Source: Prevotella sp. UBA2739 (lineage in GTDB: Bacteria; Bacteroidota; Bacteroidia; Bacteroidales; Bacteroidaceae). From it: a stretch of DNA of 64,000 bases. The notes under the pieces were generated by a model. It was not told the origin of the DNA, did not search any database, and was given only the letters and a program-made list of their open reading frames with translations. Position numbers and translations under genes: made by a program. The stretch is from NCBI GenBank assembly GCA_002353525.1, contig DEJV01000070.1, positions 8,438 to 72,437 of the forward strand. The letters are read 5' to 3'. Shown in pieces: positions 34,909 to 43,745 of the stretch. Position 1 is the first letter of the stretch. Each line of letters begins with the position of its first letter.

Positions 34909-37575
34909 ATGAGAAGAACGACAGCCTTATTCCTTTTATTATGGGTAATGGCAGCAGCCGTAGCCAACCCTATCGACAAACAGCAGGCCCGACAACTAGC
35001 CGCACAGTTCATGGCCAACCGGGGAGCACAGCTGAAAAGCGAGCCCATGCGGGCTCCCGGCCGGAAAGCCGTCAGCGAGCAGGCACCACTCTACATATTC
35101 AACACCGAGGGCAACGAGGGATTCGTGGTTGTCAGCGGTGACGACCGCGCCATGCCCATCCTGGGATATACCGACCGGGGCAGCTACGACGAGGAGACCA
35201 TGCCCGACAACTTCCGCTGGTGGATGGAAACTGTGGCCAGAGAGATTGAGCTTTTAGACGGGAACGCAGACGGGAACGCGGATGCGCTGACCATTCAGCG
35301 CGAGCGCGCCAAGGCCAATGCCCACAAAGCCATCACGCCGCTGCTGGTGACAGAATGGAACCAAGGCAGTGCGACAGAAGAAGGATATATCTATAATACG
35401 CTCTGCCCGACCATCAACGGCAAGCACTGCCTCACGGGCTGCGTGGCTACAGCAGGCGCACAAATCATGTACTACTATCAATGGCCCCAAAAGGCTACAT
35501 CGGTGGTACCGGGCTATACAATAGATGGAAACAGTGCCGACACGTCGAAAGACCTTCCTGCCATCACATTCGATTGGGCAAAGATGAAGCCCACATACAG
35601 TTCCGTAGACCAAGGAACCGCCAGCGCTAAGGCTGTGGCCGAGCTGATGCTCTATTGCGGTTATGCAGCACGGATGAATTACGGTCTAGGCGGATCAGGA
35701 GCAGCCACTGGTAATATGGTTATGAGAATGGCTCAGTTTTTCGACTACGACCCCTATACATACCGCATTGTCGAAAGAAGCGACTACACTATTGGCGAGT
35801 GGAACGAGCTGATTTATGAGGAGCTCGCAGCCAGCCGTCCTATTATTTATTCGGGCGACAGTTTCAGCGGAGGCCATGCTTTTATCTGCGACGGATACGA
35901 CGGAGAGGGTCTCTATCACTTCAATTGGGGCTGGGGCGGTTCGTACAACGGCTACTTCACGCTTCAGGCCACCAACCCCTACCTGCAAAACGAGAGCACA
36001 AGCGTAGGATATATATTCTACCAAGATGCTTATATTGGTATCCAGCCCAATACAGGTGCAGGCCCTATTAACGACCCGAACCAAAACGACGAGTGGGAAG
36101 AGGAACTCTTTGATGGCATCCTGCCAACAGCTCAATTCACAAATACAGAAGGGGCATTAGCGGAACTTATTTTTTGGAATAGAAATGAAGAAACTTATAG
36201 CTTCGGATTTGGCATAGGCGAACTGAACGACGACGGAACAATTACCGTTGTTGACAATTATTATGAGTTCTACCAAAGGCTTGAACTTTCGAAAGGGTCT
36301 GGATATAATGTTTCTTTCGATTTGTCTGCTTACAAACTATCAGAAGGCTACCACAAGCTGGTTCCAATTTCCCTGTTAAAAGGCGAGACGGAGTGGCGGC
36401 GCTGCAATCCAGCCTCCATTTGGTTTGACGTAACGGTAGATAGCACAGGGGTAAAAACTATTGTGGCACATCCTGTGGATAATTTGGAATTCACCCGTTT
36501 CGAAGCGCTTGGCAGTTGTCTACCCGGGCAAAGGCTGACATTTGTTTTCGACGTGAACAACAACGGCGATAATTACAATCGTGATCTTTTCCTGCTTCAA
36601 GGCACGGAAAACAATGCAGGCAAGTATGTAAATGGAAAAACCGTAAAAATAAAAGCGGGCAACACGAAGAGTTACCGCATACCACTCTATGATGGCTTGG
36701 ACGAGGGGACATATACCTTCCGTCTAGCCACCGACTCCAGAGGTAAAAACGTGCTAGCAACGACAACCGTCATCATAAAGCAAAGCCTGCGGGCCACCGA
36801 CTTTGAGGTCCCTGGTTTCCACTTGGCTACTAGTGTGCAACAGGTGAACGTCACCGTAGAGAATAGCGGTGGAGAATATATCTATCCGCTCTACCTCTTT
36901 GCCAGCAAGACAACCGATAAGGGAACTGTCGCTTATGCCACAGGAACGGCCATCAGAGAGAACAGCAGCGAACAGGTTCTGTTCTACTTCCAACCCAAAG
37001 AGGCTGGCACCTGGAACCTCTGGGTATGCACCGACGAAGAGGGCAAAAACGTCATCGGACAATCGACGGTAGAGATTATCGCTGCGCCAAAAGGAGATGC
37101 TAAACTCGAAGCCAGCAATCTAATGCTGACTCCTGGTACGACCACTACATATACTATGACCATTACCAACAATGGTAAAGAGACCTATTATAATGATATC
37201 GTCATATGGTTATATAAATATGACGCTAATACCAACAGTTTTCTTTATGAGCGTAATATAAGTTCTAAAAAATTGGGCTTGGACCCTGGCAAATCGACCC
37301 CTCTGGCTTTCAACATCAACAACTTGGAAGAAGGAGAAAAATATATGATTTATTGTTACTATTATTTCACGTTCTACACAGATAACAACATACGAACTGA
37401 CTATATAGAAATTGAGAACGTGAGAAAGAGCTTCACTGTAACAGCCACCGGCATCGACACCGTCACTACCGACACGGCCGATGACGCCTGGTACACGCTC
37501 GACGGAAAGAAACTCAACACAAAGCCCACCAGCAAGGGCATATATGTGCACCGTGGAAAGAAAATCGTGATGTGA
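34909..37575 (+). CDS. C10-family cysteine protease (streptopain-like) with C-terminal repeats
   Basis: 888 aa. Signal peptide 1-19, a Spi-like propeptide (about 20-140, including GFVVVSGDDRAMPILGY), and the C10 catalytic domain (about 141-375). The nucleophile is in CLTGCVATA (Cys178). The catalytic His is in SGGHAFICDGY (His323), followed by HFNWGWGGSYNGYF. A long tail of Ig-like or CARDB-like beta domains (about 390-850) ends in the Prevotella-type tail WYTLDGKK...GIYVHRGKK. It is related to streptopain and to interpain A of Prevotella intermedia. It is predicted to be exported and activated by propeptide removal, acting on host or dietary proteins. Confidence 0.92.
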   Translation: MRRTTALFLLLWVMAAAVANPIDKQQARQLAAQFMANRGAQLKSEPMRAPGRKAVSEQAPLYIFNTEGNEGFVVVSGDDRAMPILGYTDRGSYDEETMPDNFRWWMETVAREIELLDGNADGNADALTIQRERAKANAHKAITPLLVTEWNQGSATEEGYIYNTLCPTINGKHCLTGCVATAGAQIMYYYQWPQKATSVVPGYTIDGNSADTSKDLPAITFDWAKMKPTYSSVDQGTASAKAVAELMLYCGYAARMNYGLGGSGAATGNMVMRMAQFFDYDPYTYRIVERSDYTIGEWNELIYEELAASRPIIYSGDSFSGGHAFICDGYDGEGLYHFNWGWGGSYNGYFTLQATNPYLQNESTSVGYIFYQDAYIGIQPNTGAGPINDPNQNDEWEEELFDGILPTAQFTNTEGALAELIFWNRNEETYSFGFGIGELNDDGTITVVDNYYEFYQRLELSKGSGYNVSFDLSAYKLSEGYHKLVPISLLKGETEWRRCNPASIWFDVTVDSTGVKTIVAHPVDNLEFTRFEALGSCLPGQRLTFVFDVNNNGDNYNRDLFLLQGTENNAGKYVNGKTVKIKAGNTKSYRIPLYDGLDEGTYTFRLATDSRGKNVLATTTVIIKQSLRATDFEVPGFHLATSVQQVNVTVENSGGEYIYPLYLFASKTTDKGTVAYATGTAIRENSSEQVLFYFQPKEAGTWNLWVCTDEEGKNVIGQSTVEIIAAPKGDAKLEASNLMLTPGTTTTYTMTITNNGKETYYNDIVIWLYKYDANTNSFLYERNISSKKLGLDPGKSTPLAFNINNLEEGEKYMIYCYYYFTFYTDNNIRTDYIEIENVRKSFTVTATGIDTVTTDTADDAWYTLDGKKLNTKPTSKGIYVHRGKKIVM

Positions 37576-37599
37576 AGACGGAGTAATAAGAATTTTTTG

Positions 37600-37607
37600 T
37601 ACCTTTG
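37600..37607 (+). promoter_or_regulatory. -7 element of the rpoN-region operon
   Basis: TACCTTTG, 28 nt before the ATG at 37636, preceded by an AT-rich stretch. It may drive the run of same-strand genes from 37636 to 43590. Confidence 0.65.
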
Positions 37608-37635
37608 CAACGTCTCTGAAAAAACACTCTGAAAG

Positions 37636-38286
37636 ATGGCAGCAAAACGGAATCAATGGTCGGACGAATACTGGCTGCTGCTGATGCAGCTGTATCTGAA
37701 AAAGCCCGTGGGAGTGAAACCTCTCTACTCACGGGGAGTGGTTGACCTGGCACTCGAACTGCATGTGCAGCCGCAGGTGCTCTACGAACAGATGTTCCGC
37801 CTGCGCTCGCTCGACGAACCGAAGCTGCGCAGACTGTGGGAGACCTATGCCAACAGTCCGAAGAAACTGGCACGAGGCATTCAGCTGCTGCGACGCATGA
37901 AGGGATTCGGCATGGCCGGCAGTTTCTACGACGGCGTGGAAGTGAGCGAGTCGTGGGAGAAAGACTTCCGTCCGCTGGAAGAACGGTCAGACCTGAAACC
38001 CGTGATGCTCATCCTGATTCTCGACCTCTACTTCCGGCTGGTGCCGGCCACGATGGTGACAAGCACGCCTGAGATACAAGAACTGGCACGGCTGATGCGC
38101 ATCAAGGCACAGACCGTGGTAGAAGTGATGGACTTCTTCCAGGTGTGCGACCCCTACCTGAACCGCACCGAGGTGGTGCTCGACCCACTCATCAACCCCT
38201 GTCAGCAAGTATGGGAGCGCTTCGGGAACGGAAAACCCGAAGAACTGTCGGCCCTGGCTGCACAGCTGAAAGCATATTTCCAGTAG
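37636..38286 (+). CDS. conserved protein of unknown function upstream of rpoN
   Basis: 216 aa, soluble, mainly helical, no signal peptide and no recognised catalytic motif. The N-terminal KRNQWSDEYWLLLMQLYLKKPVGVKPLYS segment and the LHVQPQVLYEQMFRLR segment suggest a helix-turn-helix-like or scaffold fold, but this is only an impression. It lies 55 nt upstream of rpoN and shares its strand. I do not recognise the family; a role near sigma-54 or in transcription is only a guess from position. Confidence 0.7.
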   Translation: MAAKRNQWSDEYWLLLMQLYLKKPVGVKPLYSRGVVDLALELHVQPQVLYEQMFRLRSLDEPKLRRLWETYANSPKKLARGIQLLRRMKGFGMAGSFYDGVEVSESWEKDFRPLEERSDLKPVMLILILDLYFRLVPATMVTSTPEIQELARLMRIKAQTVVEVMDFFQVCDPYLNRTEVVLDPLINPCQQVWERFGNGKPEELSALAAQLKAYFQ

Positions 38287-38341
38287 TTGAGAGAAGATGA
38301 GGAGTAAGAGACGGGAGATTAGTCAATAAGGAGCAGAAACA

Positions 38342-39877
38342 ATGAAACTGATACAGGAACAAACGCAAAAGCAGGTGCAACAGCAGAAGCTGACGCAGCA
38401 ACAAATGATGTTGGTGCGGATGCTGGAAATGCCGTTGGCCGAGCTGGAGCAGAATGTTCAGGCCGAACTCGACGACAATCCGGCGCTCGAAACCGACGCT
38501 TTCGGCGACGAGAACAATGCCGACGGTGCCGGCGAGTGGGGCGACAACAGTACGGCCGACGAGCGCGACGACAGCTATGAGGCACTCACCGAGCGCGAAG
38601 AGCGCGAGGAAGCGCTCGACCATGCACTGGAACGCATTGGCGGCGACGACGACCTGGCCGGCATGGCCGACTCGGTGGAAACGCGAGAGAGAGCCGGATG
38701 GACCGACAGCGCCGAACAGGAGCAGATGGTGTATGGCGAACAGACCTCGTTCTACGACACTCTGAAAGAGCAGATGGGCGAACAGGATCTCACCGAACAG
38801 CAGATGAACGTGATGGAGTATCTCATCGGATCGCTCGACAGCGACGGACTGCTGCGCAAAAGCCTAGACTCTATCACCGACGAGCTGGCCATCTATCACA
38901 ATATCGACGTGACCGAAAACGAGGTGGAAGAGGTGCTGGAACGACTGCAAGAATTCGACCCTGCGGGCATCGGAGCACGCACACTGCAAGAATGCCTGCT
39001 GCTGCAGATAGACCGCAAACGATGGACAGAGGCCCGCGGTAATGCCGCCACCATCCTGGAAGAACATTTCGACGACTTCCTGAACAAACGCTGGGAACGC
39101 ATCAGAACGCAGATGGGACTCGGCAACGACCAGATGGAGGCGGCACAAGAAGAACTGCTGCGGCTGAATCCCAAACCAGGATCGTCGCTGGGCGAGACCG
39201 AAGGACGCAACATCCAGCAGATTACGCCCGACTTTATTGTCGACACCAACGACGACGGAACCATCACTTTCAGCATCACCCGCGGCCGCATTCCCGACCT
39301 GCACGTGTCGCCCTCGTTCACCGACTTGCTGGCCAGCTATCGCCAGCGCGACAACAAAAAGAGCCTCACCCGAAGCGAGAAAGAGGCGGTGGTGTATGCC
39401 AAAGAGCGAGTGGAACGCGCACAAAACTATATTGAGGCCGTGCGACAGCGCCGCCATACGCTCTATGTCACCATGAAAGCTATCATCGACATTCAGCGAC
39501 GCTACTTCCAAGACGGCGACGAGAGCGACCTGCGGCCCATGATACTGAAAGATGTGGCCGACCGCACGGGACTGGACATCTCGACCATCTCGCGCGTGAG
39601 CAACATGAAATATGCACAGACCCGCTGGGGCACTTTCAAGCTGCGCCACTTCTTCAGCGACAGTTATAAGACCGAAAACGGCGAGGAACTGTCGACACGC
39701 AAGATAAAAGCCACGCTCAAAGAGATTATCGACGGCGAGGACAAACACAAACCCATGAGCGACGACGCGCTGAAAACAGCCCTGGCCGAAAAAGGATTCC
39801 CCATCGCCCGCCGCACAGTGGCAAAATATCGCGAGCAACTGGATATTCCCGTGGCAAGACTGAGAAAAGAATCATGA
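38342..39877 (+). CDS. rpoN: RNA polymerase sigma-54 factor
   Basis: 511 aa. The N-terminal Q/L-rich activator-interacting region I (MKLIQEQTQKQVQQQKL, LTQQQMMLVRMLEMPLAELEQ) is followed by an acidic region II (about 55-115), the core-binding domain (about 130-310), a helix-turn-helix (DVADRTGLDISTISRVSN, about 402-419) and the RpoN box ARRTVAKYRE (489-498). Full length for the family. It should direct transcription from -24/-12 promoters with enhancer-binding ATPases; none of those lies in this window. Confidence 0.97.
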   Translation: MKLIQEQTQKQVQQQKLTQQQMMLVRMLEMPLAELEQNVQAELDDNPALETDAFGDENNADGAGEWGDNSTADERDDSYEALTEREEREEALDHALERIGGDDDLAGMADSVETRERAGWTDSAEQEQMVYGEQTSFYDTLKEQMGEQDLTEQQMNVMEYLIGSLDSDGLLRKSLDSITDELAIYHNIDVTENEVEEVLERLQEFDPAGIGARTLQECLLLQIDRKRWTEARGNAATILEEHFDDFLNKRWERIRTQMGLGNDQMEAAQEELLRLNPKPGSSLGETEGRNIQQITPDFIVDTNDDGTITFSITRGRIPDLHVSPSFTDLLASYRQRDNKKSLTRSEKEAVVYAKERVERAQNYIEAVRQRRHTLYVTMKAIIDIQRRYFQDGDESDLRPMILKDVADRTGLDISTISRVSNMKYAQTRWGTFKLRHFFSDSYKTENGEELSTRKIKATLKEIIDGEDKHKPMSDDALKTALAEKGFPIARRTVAKYREQLDIPVARLRKES

Positions 39878-39928
39878 TGAAGAGGTAAGAATGATGACAA
39901 AAGAAAAGCAGAGCTATTCATAAAGAAA

Positions 39929-40540
39929 ATGAAAGAACGAGACTTGATATTGGCTGCCAGGGTGGTGAGCATGCTGTTCACACCGTTCTACTTGCCGTTA
40001 ATCGGAATGCTGGCATTGTTTATCTTCAGCTATCTGCGCATCTTCCCGTTTGCGTATAAGCTGCAGGTGGTGCTACTGGTGTATCTCTTCACCATCCTCC
40101 TGCCTACATTCATCATTCATCTCTACCGCCGCTATCAAGGATGGACCCTGCTGCAGCTGGGCACCAAAGAACGGCGCATGATTCCATACGTCATCAGCAT
40201 CATCTGCTACCTCACCTGCTACTATGTGATGAGCGTGCTCCACATTCCCCACTTCATGGGGCGCATCCTGGTGGCGGCTCTCATGGTGCAAATTGTCTGT
40301 GCCATCATCAACATCTGGTGGAAAATCTCTACCCACACGGCAGCCATCGGTGGCGTGGCAGGCGCACTTGTGGCCTTTGCCTACATCTTCGCCTTCAACC
40401 CGCTGTGGTGGCTCAGCCTCATCATCATCCTGGCCGGAGTGCTGGGGTCCAGTCGTATGATTCTGCGCCAGCACACTCTCTCGCAGGTGGTGGCCGGATT
40501 TGTGGTGGGACTCATCACGGCATGGATGTCAGTGATATAA
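39929..40540 (+). CDS. PAP2-like integral membrane protein
   Basis: 203 aa, about six transmembrane helices. The C-terminal half has PAP2-superfamily spacing: KISTHTAAIGG, then SSRMILRQHTLSQVVAGFVVG (an SR...H motif). The first catalytic motif is reduced, so phosphatase activity is not certain. Likely acts on a lipid phosphate such as undecaprenyl or phosphatidyl phosphate at the inner membrane. It lies between rpoN and purE, 16 nt before purE. Confidence 0.75.
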   Translation: MKERDLILAARVVSMLFTPFYLPLIGMLALFIFSYLRIFPFAYKLQVVLLVYLFTILLPTFIIHLYRRYQGWTLLQLGTKERRMIPYVISIICYLTCYYVMSVLHIPHFMGRILVAALMVQIVCAIINIWWKISTHTAAIGGVAGALVAFAYIFAFNPLWWLSLIIILAGVLGSSRMILRQHTLSQVVAGFVVGLITAWMSVI

Positions 40541-40556
40541 AAAAATCTATTAGAAT

Positions 40557-41063
40557 ATGAAACCATTAGTAAGCATTATCATGGGCAGCACTAGCGATCT
40601 GCCCGTCATGGAGAAAGCCATGAAGTTTCTCAACGAACAGCAGGTGCCCTTCGAGGTAAATGCCCTGTCGGCCCATCGCACACCCGATGCCGTAGAGCAG
40701 TTTGCCAAAAGCGCTCGCGGCCGTGGTGTGAAGGTGATTATTGCCGCTGCTGGCATGGCCGCCGCACTGCCCGGTTGTATTGCCGCCTCCACCACCCTGC
40801 CCGTCATCGGCGTGCCCATCAAGGGAATGCTCGACGGTCTGGACGCCATGCTGAGCATCATACAGATGCCTCCTGGCATTCCAACAGCCACCGTAGGCGT
40901 CAACGCGGCAATGAACGCTGCCATCCTGGCCATGCAGATGATTGCCCTGGGCGACGACGAGATGGCCCGTAAGGTGGCCGACTACAAGGCTACGCTGGGC
41001 AAGAAAATCGAGAAGGCCAACCAGGAACTGGCTGCCATCAGCGATTATGAGTATAAGGTATAG
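40557..41063 (+). CDS. purE: 5-(carboxyamino)imidazole ribonucleotide mutase
   Basis: 168 aa, typical class I PurE length. Conserved blocks are IIMGSTSDLPVMEKA (active-site Ser/Asp loop), SAHRTPD, and AAAGMAAALPG. It converts N5-CAIR to CAIR in de novo purine synthesis. No purK lies next to it. The ispG frame begins 2 nt after its stop if a GTG start is used, or 20 nt later with ATG. Confidence 0.96.
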   Translation: MKPLVSIIMGSTSDLPVMEKAMKFLNEQQVPFEVNALSAHRTPDAVEQFAKSARGRGVKVIIAAAGMAAALPGCIAASTTLPVIGVPIKGMLDGLDAMLSIIQMPPGIPTATVGVNAAMNAAILAMQMIALGDDEMARKVADYKATLGKKIEKANQELAAISDYEYKV

Positions 41064-41083
41064 ACGTGTTTTCTGAATTAGAA

Positions 41084-42481
41084 ATGAACGAGAAACCTTT
41101 CACTTATCAACGGCGACAGTCGTCGGTGGCACAGGTAGGACCGATAGCCATCGGCGGCACCAACCCAATACGCATTCAGTCGATGACCACTACCGACACC
41201 AACGACACCGAGGCGTGTGTCAGTCAGGCCCGACGCATCATCGACGCTGGTGGCGAACTGGTGCGGTTCACCACACAAGGCACCCGCGAGGCACTGAACA
41301 TGCAGCACATCTCTCTGCGGCTGAAGGCCGAAGGCTACACCACTCCGCTGGTGGCCGACGTGCATTTCAACCCGAATGTGGCCGATGTGGCAGCACGCTA
41401 TTGCGAGAAGGTACGCGTCAACCCCGGCAACTATGTCGACCCGGCACGCACGTTCAAGCAGTTGGAATATACCGACGAGGAATATCAGGCTGAACTGCGC
41501 AAGATAGAAGAACGGTTCATCCCCTTTCTGAACATCTGCCGCGAGCACCACACGGCCATCCGCATTGGTGTGAACCACGGTTCGCTGTCAGACCGCATCA
41601 TGTCGCGCTATGGTGACACGCCGGCCGGCATCGTGGAGAGCTGCATGGAGTTTCTCAGAATCTGCAAACGCGAGCAGTTCGACGATGTGGTCATCTCTAT
41701 CAAGGCCAGCAACACCGTGGTGATGGTACAGTCGGTGCGGCTGCTGGTCAGTCAGATGGACCGCGAGCAGATGCACTATCCGTTGCATCTGGGCGTCACC
41801 GAAGCTGGCGAGGGTGAGGACGGACGCATCAAGAGTGCCGTAGGCATTGGCGCCCTGCTCACCGAAGGCATTGGCGACACCATTCGCGTGAGCCTCAGCG
41901 AGGATCCTGAATGTGAGATTCCCGTGGCCCGCCGGTTGGTCGATAGCATTGAGGAATGTGCCCAATTACGTGCCCAAGCCGAGCAGACCATTGCCGACGA
42001 CACCATCAGCGTGGAGTTTCACGAGACCGACTGGGAATTGCTGCAACTGAAAGCGGCCATGACAACAGGCGCACTGCTTATCGACCGCAAGGCCCACAAG
42101 CTTGTCATCCGCGACGAAGCATTTAGCGATGAGCGCCTCACCGCCCTGGCCGACGCCATTCTGCAGGCTGCCCGCATCAAGTTCACCAAGACCGAATACA
42201 TCTCATGTCCGGGCTGCGGGCGCACCCTTTACAACCTGCAAGACACCATCCGCCGCATCAAAGCGGCCACCGCCCACATGAAAGGACTCAAAATAGGCAT
42301 CATGGGATGCATTGTGAACGGTCCAGGCGAGATGGCCGATGCCGACTATGGCTATGTAGGTGCCGCCCGAGGCAAGATCTCCCTCTACCGCGGAAAAGAA
42401 TGCGTGGAGAAAAACATCCCCGAAGAGGAGGCCGTCGAACGCCTGCTGGCTCTCATCGAGAGCGACCGCCAGACCTCATAG
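41084..42481 (+). CDS. ispG: 4-hydroxy-3-methylbut-2-enyl diphosphate synthase, short form
   Basis: 465 aa. The TIM-barrel part (GGTNPIRIQSMTTTDTND, VADVHFNP, RVNPGNYVD, RIGVNHGSLSDRIM, ISIKASNT) is followed by the C-terminal [4Fe-4S] domain with SCPGCGRT and GIMGCIVNGPGEM. It makes HMBPP from MEcPP in the MEP isoprenoid pathway. Most Bacteroidota and plant enzymes carry an extra inserted domain between barrel and cluster domain, giving about 600 residues. Here only about 60 residues separate ARRLVDS from the LQLKAAMTTGALL segment, so the insert is mostly gone. ATG 41084 was preferred over GTG 41066. Confidence 0.93.
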   Translation: MNEKPFTYQRRQSSVAQVGPIAIGGTNPIRIQSMTTTDTNDTEACVSQARRIIDAGGELVRFTTQGTREALNMQHISLRLKAEGYTTPLVADVHFNPNVADVAARYCEKVRVNPGNYVDPARTFKQLEYTDEEYQAELRKIEERFIPFLNICREHHTAIRIGVNHGSLSDRIMSRYGDTPAGIVESCMEFLRICKREQFDDVVISIKASNTVVMVQSVRLLVSQMDREQMHYPLHLGVTEAGEGEDGRIKSAVGIGALLTEGIGDTIRVSLSEDPECEIPVARRLVDSIEECAQLRAQAEQTIADDTISVEFHETDWELLQLKAAMTTGALLIDRKAHKLVIRDEAFSDERLTALADAILQAARIKFTKTEYISCPGCGRTLYNLQDTIRRIKAATAHMKGLKIGIMGCIVNGPGEMADADYGYVGAARGKISLYRGKECVEKNIPEEEAVERLLALIESDRQTS

Positions 42482-42597
42482 GAAACAGACCAAAAGCCCA
42501 CCCTTCAAACCATTACCACCCACCATTCAACACCCATCATTCAACACCTAATATTCAAACCATCAACACCCCAACATTCACCACCCATCACCCAACT
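42482..42597. repeat. CAACACCCATCATTCAACACC-type microsatellite spacer
   Basis: Repeated words such as CACCCACCATTCAACACC and CACCCATCACCCAACT fill the gap between ispG and the aldo/keto reductase. The same word family is found inside genes at 26310-26365, 26440-26475 and 48370-48390. Confidence 0.7.
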
Positions 42598-43590
42598 ATG
42601 GACATAAAGACCCCTTATACCCCAGCCCCCAGCCGCTACGACGCGAGCGAGCAGATGTACCGTCGTTGCGGCAACAGCGGTGTGCTGTTGCCCAAAATAT
42701 CATTGGGATTCTGGCACAACTTCGGCAGCGTAGACCCCTATGAGCGCAGCCGCGAAATCACTCATTATGCCTTCGACAACGGCATCACCCACTTCGACCT
42801 GGCCAACAACTACGGTCCTGTATACGGTTCGGCCGAGGAAACCATGGGCCGGTTGATGGACGACAGTTTCGCCCCTTATCGCGACGAACTGTTCATCTCT
42901 ACCAAGGCAGGCTATGACATGTGGGAGGGGCCTTACGGCAACTGGGGCTCGCGCAAATACCTCATGGCTAGCCTCGACCAAAGCCTGCGACGCATGCATC
43001 TGGACTATGTAGACCTGTTCTATAGTCACCGCTATGACCCAGAGACACCGCTGGAGGAAACGCTGCAGGCACTGGTAGACATTGTGCACAGCGGAAAAGC
43101 ACTCTATGTGGGCATCAGCCGCTGGCCACTGGAGGCCTTGGCGTTTGCCGACAAATATCTGCGCGAGCGTGACGTGCCACTGCTCATCTATCAGGGGCGC
43201 CTCAACCTGCTCGACCGTGAACCGCAAGAGGAAGGCATCCTCGACTATTGTGCCGATCATGGCATTGGCTTTATCTCGTTCTCGCCACTAGCACAAGGTC
43301 TGCTCACCGACCGCTATCTGAACGGTATTCCCGAGGGGTCGCGCATGACCAAAGGCAAATTCCTGAAAGAGAATATGCTCACTCCCGAGCTGCTCGCCAA
43401 CCTGCAGAAACTCAACACCATTGCCAAAGGCCGCAATGAGACACTGGCAGAAATGGCACTGGCATGGATTCTGCACCAACGCGGCGTCACGTCGGTCTTG
43501 GTGGGTGCCAGCAGTACGGCTCAACTGGCGAAAAACCTGCGTTGCATCAGCGCACAACCGTTTGCCGATGCCGACCTGGCCGGGATTTGA
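42598..43590 (+). CDS. aldo/keto reductase (YghZ/Kv-beta-like)
   Basis: 330 aa. AKR barrel with the tetrad Asp and Tyr in FDLANNYGPVYGSAEE (Tyr in NNYGP), the Lys in STKAGYD, and the His in FYSHRYDP. The C-terminal NADPH-binding part is WILHQRGVTSVLVGASSTAQL. Closest in style to the YghZ/GpsA69-type group that reduces small aldehydes such as L-glyceraldehyde 3-phosphate or methylglyoxal. The start at 42598 follows a repeat spacer; the longer frame from 42205 overlaps ispG in another frame and was rejected. Confidence 0.92.
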   Translation: MDIKTPYTPAPSRYDASEQMYRRCGNSGVLLPKISLGFWHNFGSVDPYERSREITHYAFDNGITHFDLANNYGPVYGSAEETMGRLMDDSFAPYRDELFISTKAGYDMWEGPYGNWGSRKYLMASLDQSLRRMHLDYVDLFYSHRYDPETPLEETLQALVDIVHSGKALYVGISRWPLEALAFADKYLRERDVPLLIYQGRLNLLDREPQEEGILDYCADHGIGFISFSPLAQGLLTDRYLNGIPEGSRMTKGKFLKENMLTPELLANLQKLNTIAKGRNETLAEMALAWILHQRGVTSVLVGASSTAQLAKNLRCISAQPFADADLAGI

Positions 43591-43692
43591 TGCCATAAAA
43601 CCAATAAACTTGGCATTCCTCTCGTCTATGTTACAAACTTAAAGTTGCTTTACATAAGTTACTCCATCTCGGCATAAAAAACAAAAGTTTGT

Positions 43693-43723
43693 TTTGTTCT
43701 GCTCTCGATTTTTCGTAACTTTG
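43693..43723 (+). promoter_or_regulatory. promoter of miaB
   Basis: TTTG at 43693-43696, a 19-nt spacer, TAACTTTG at 43716-43723, then 22 nt to the ATG at 43746. Confidence 0.8.
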
Positions 43724-43745
43724 CAACCTCAATAGCGTATTGACA

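Noticed and set aside
42205..42597. Long N-terminal extension of the aldo/keto reductase
   Set aside because: It overlaps ispG in another frame and runs through microsatellite DNA; the ATG at 42598 gives a normal family length.
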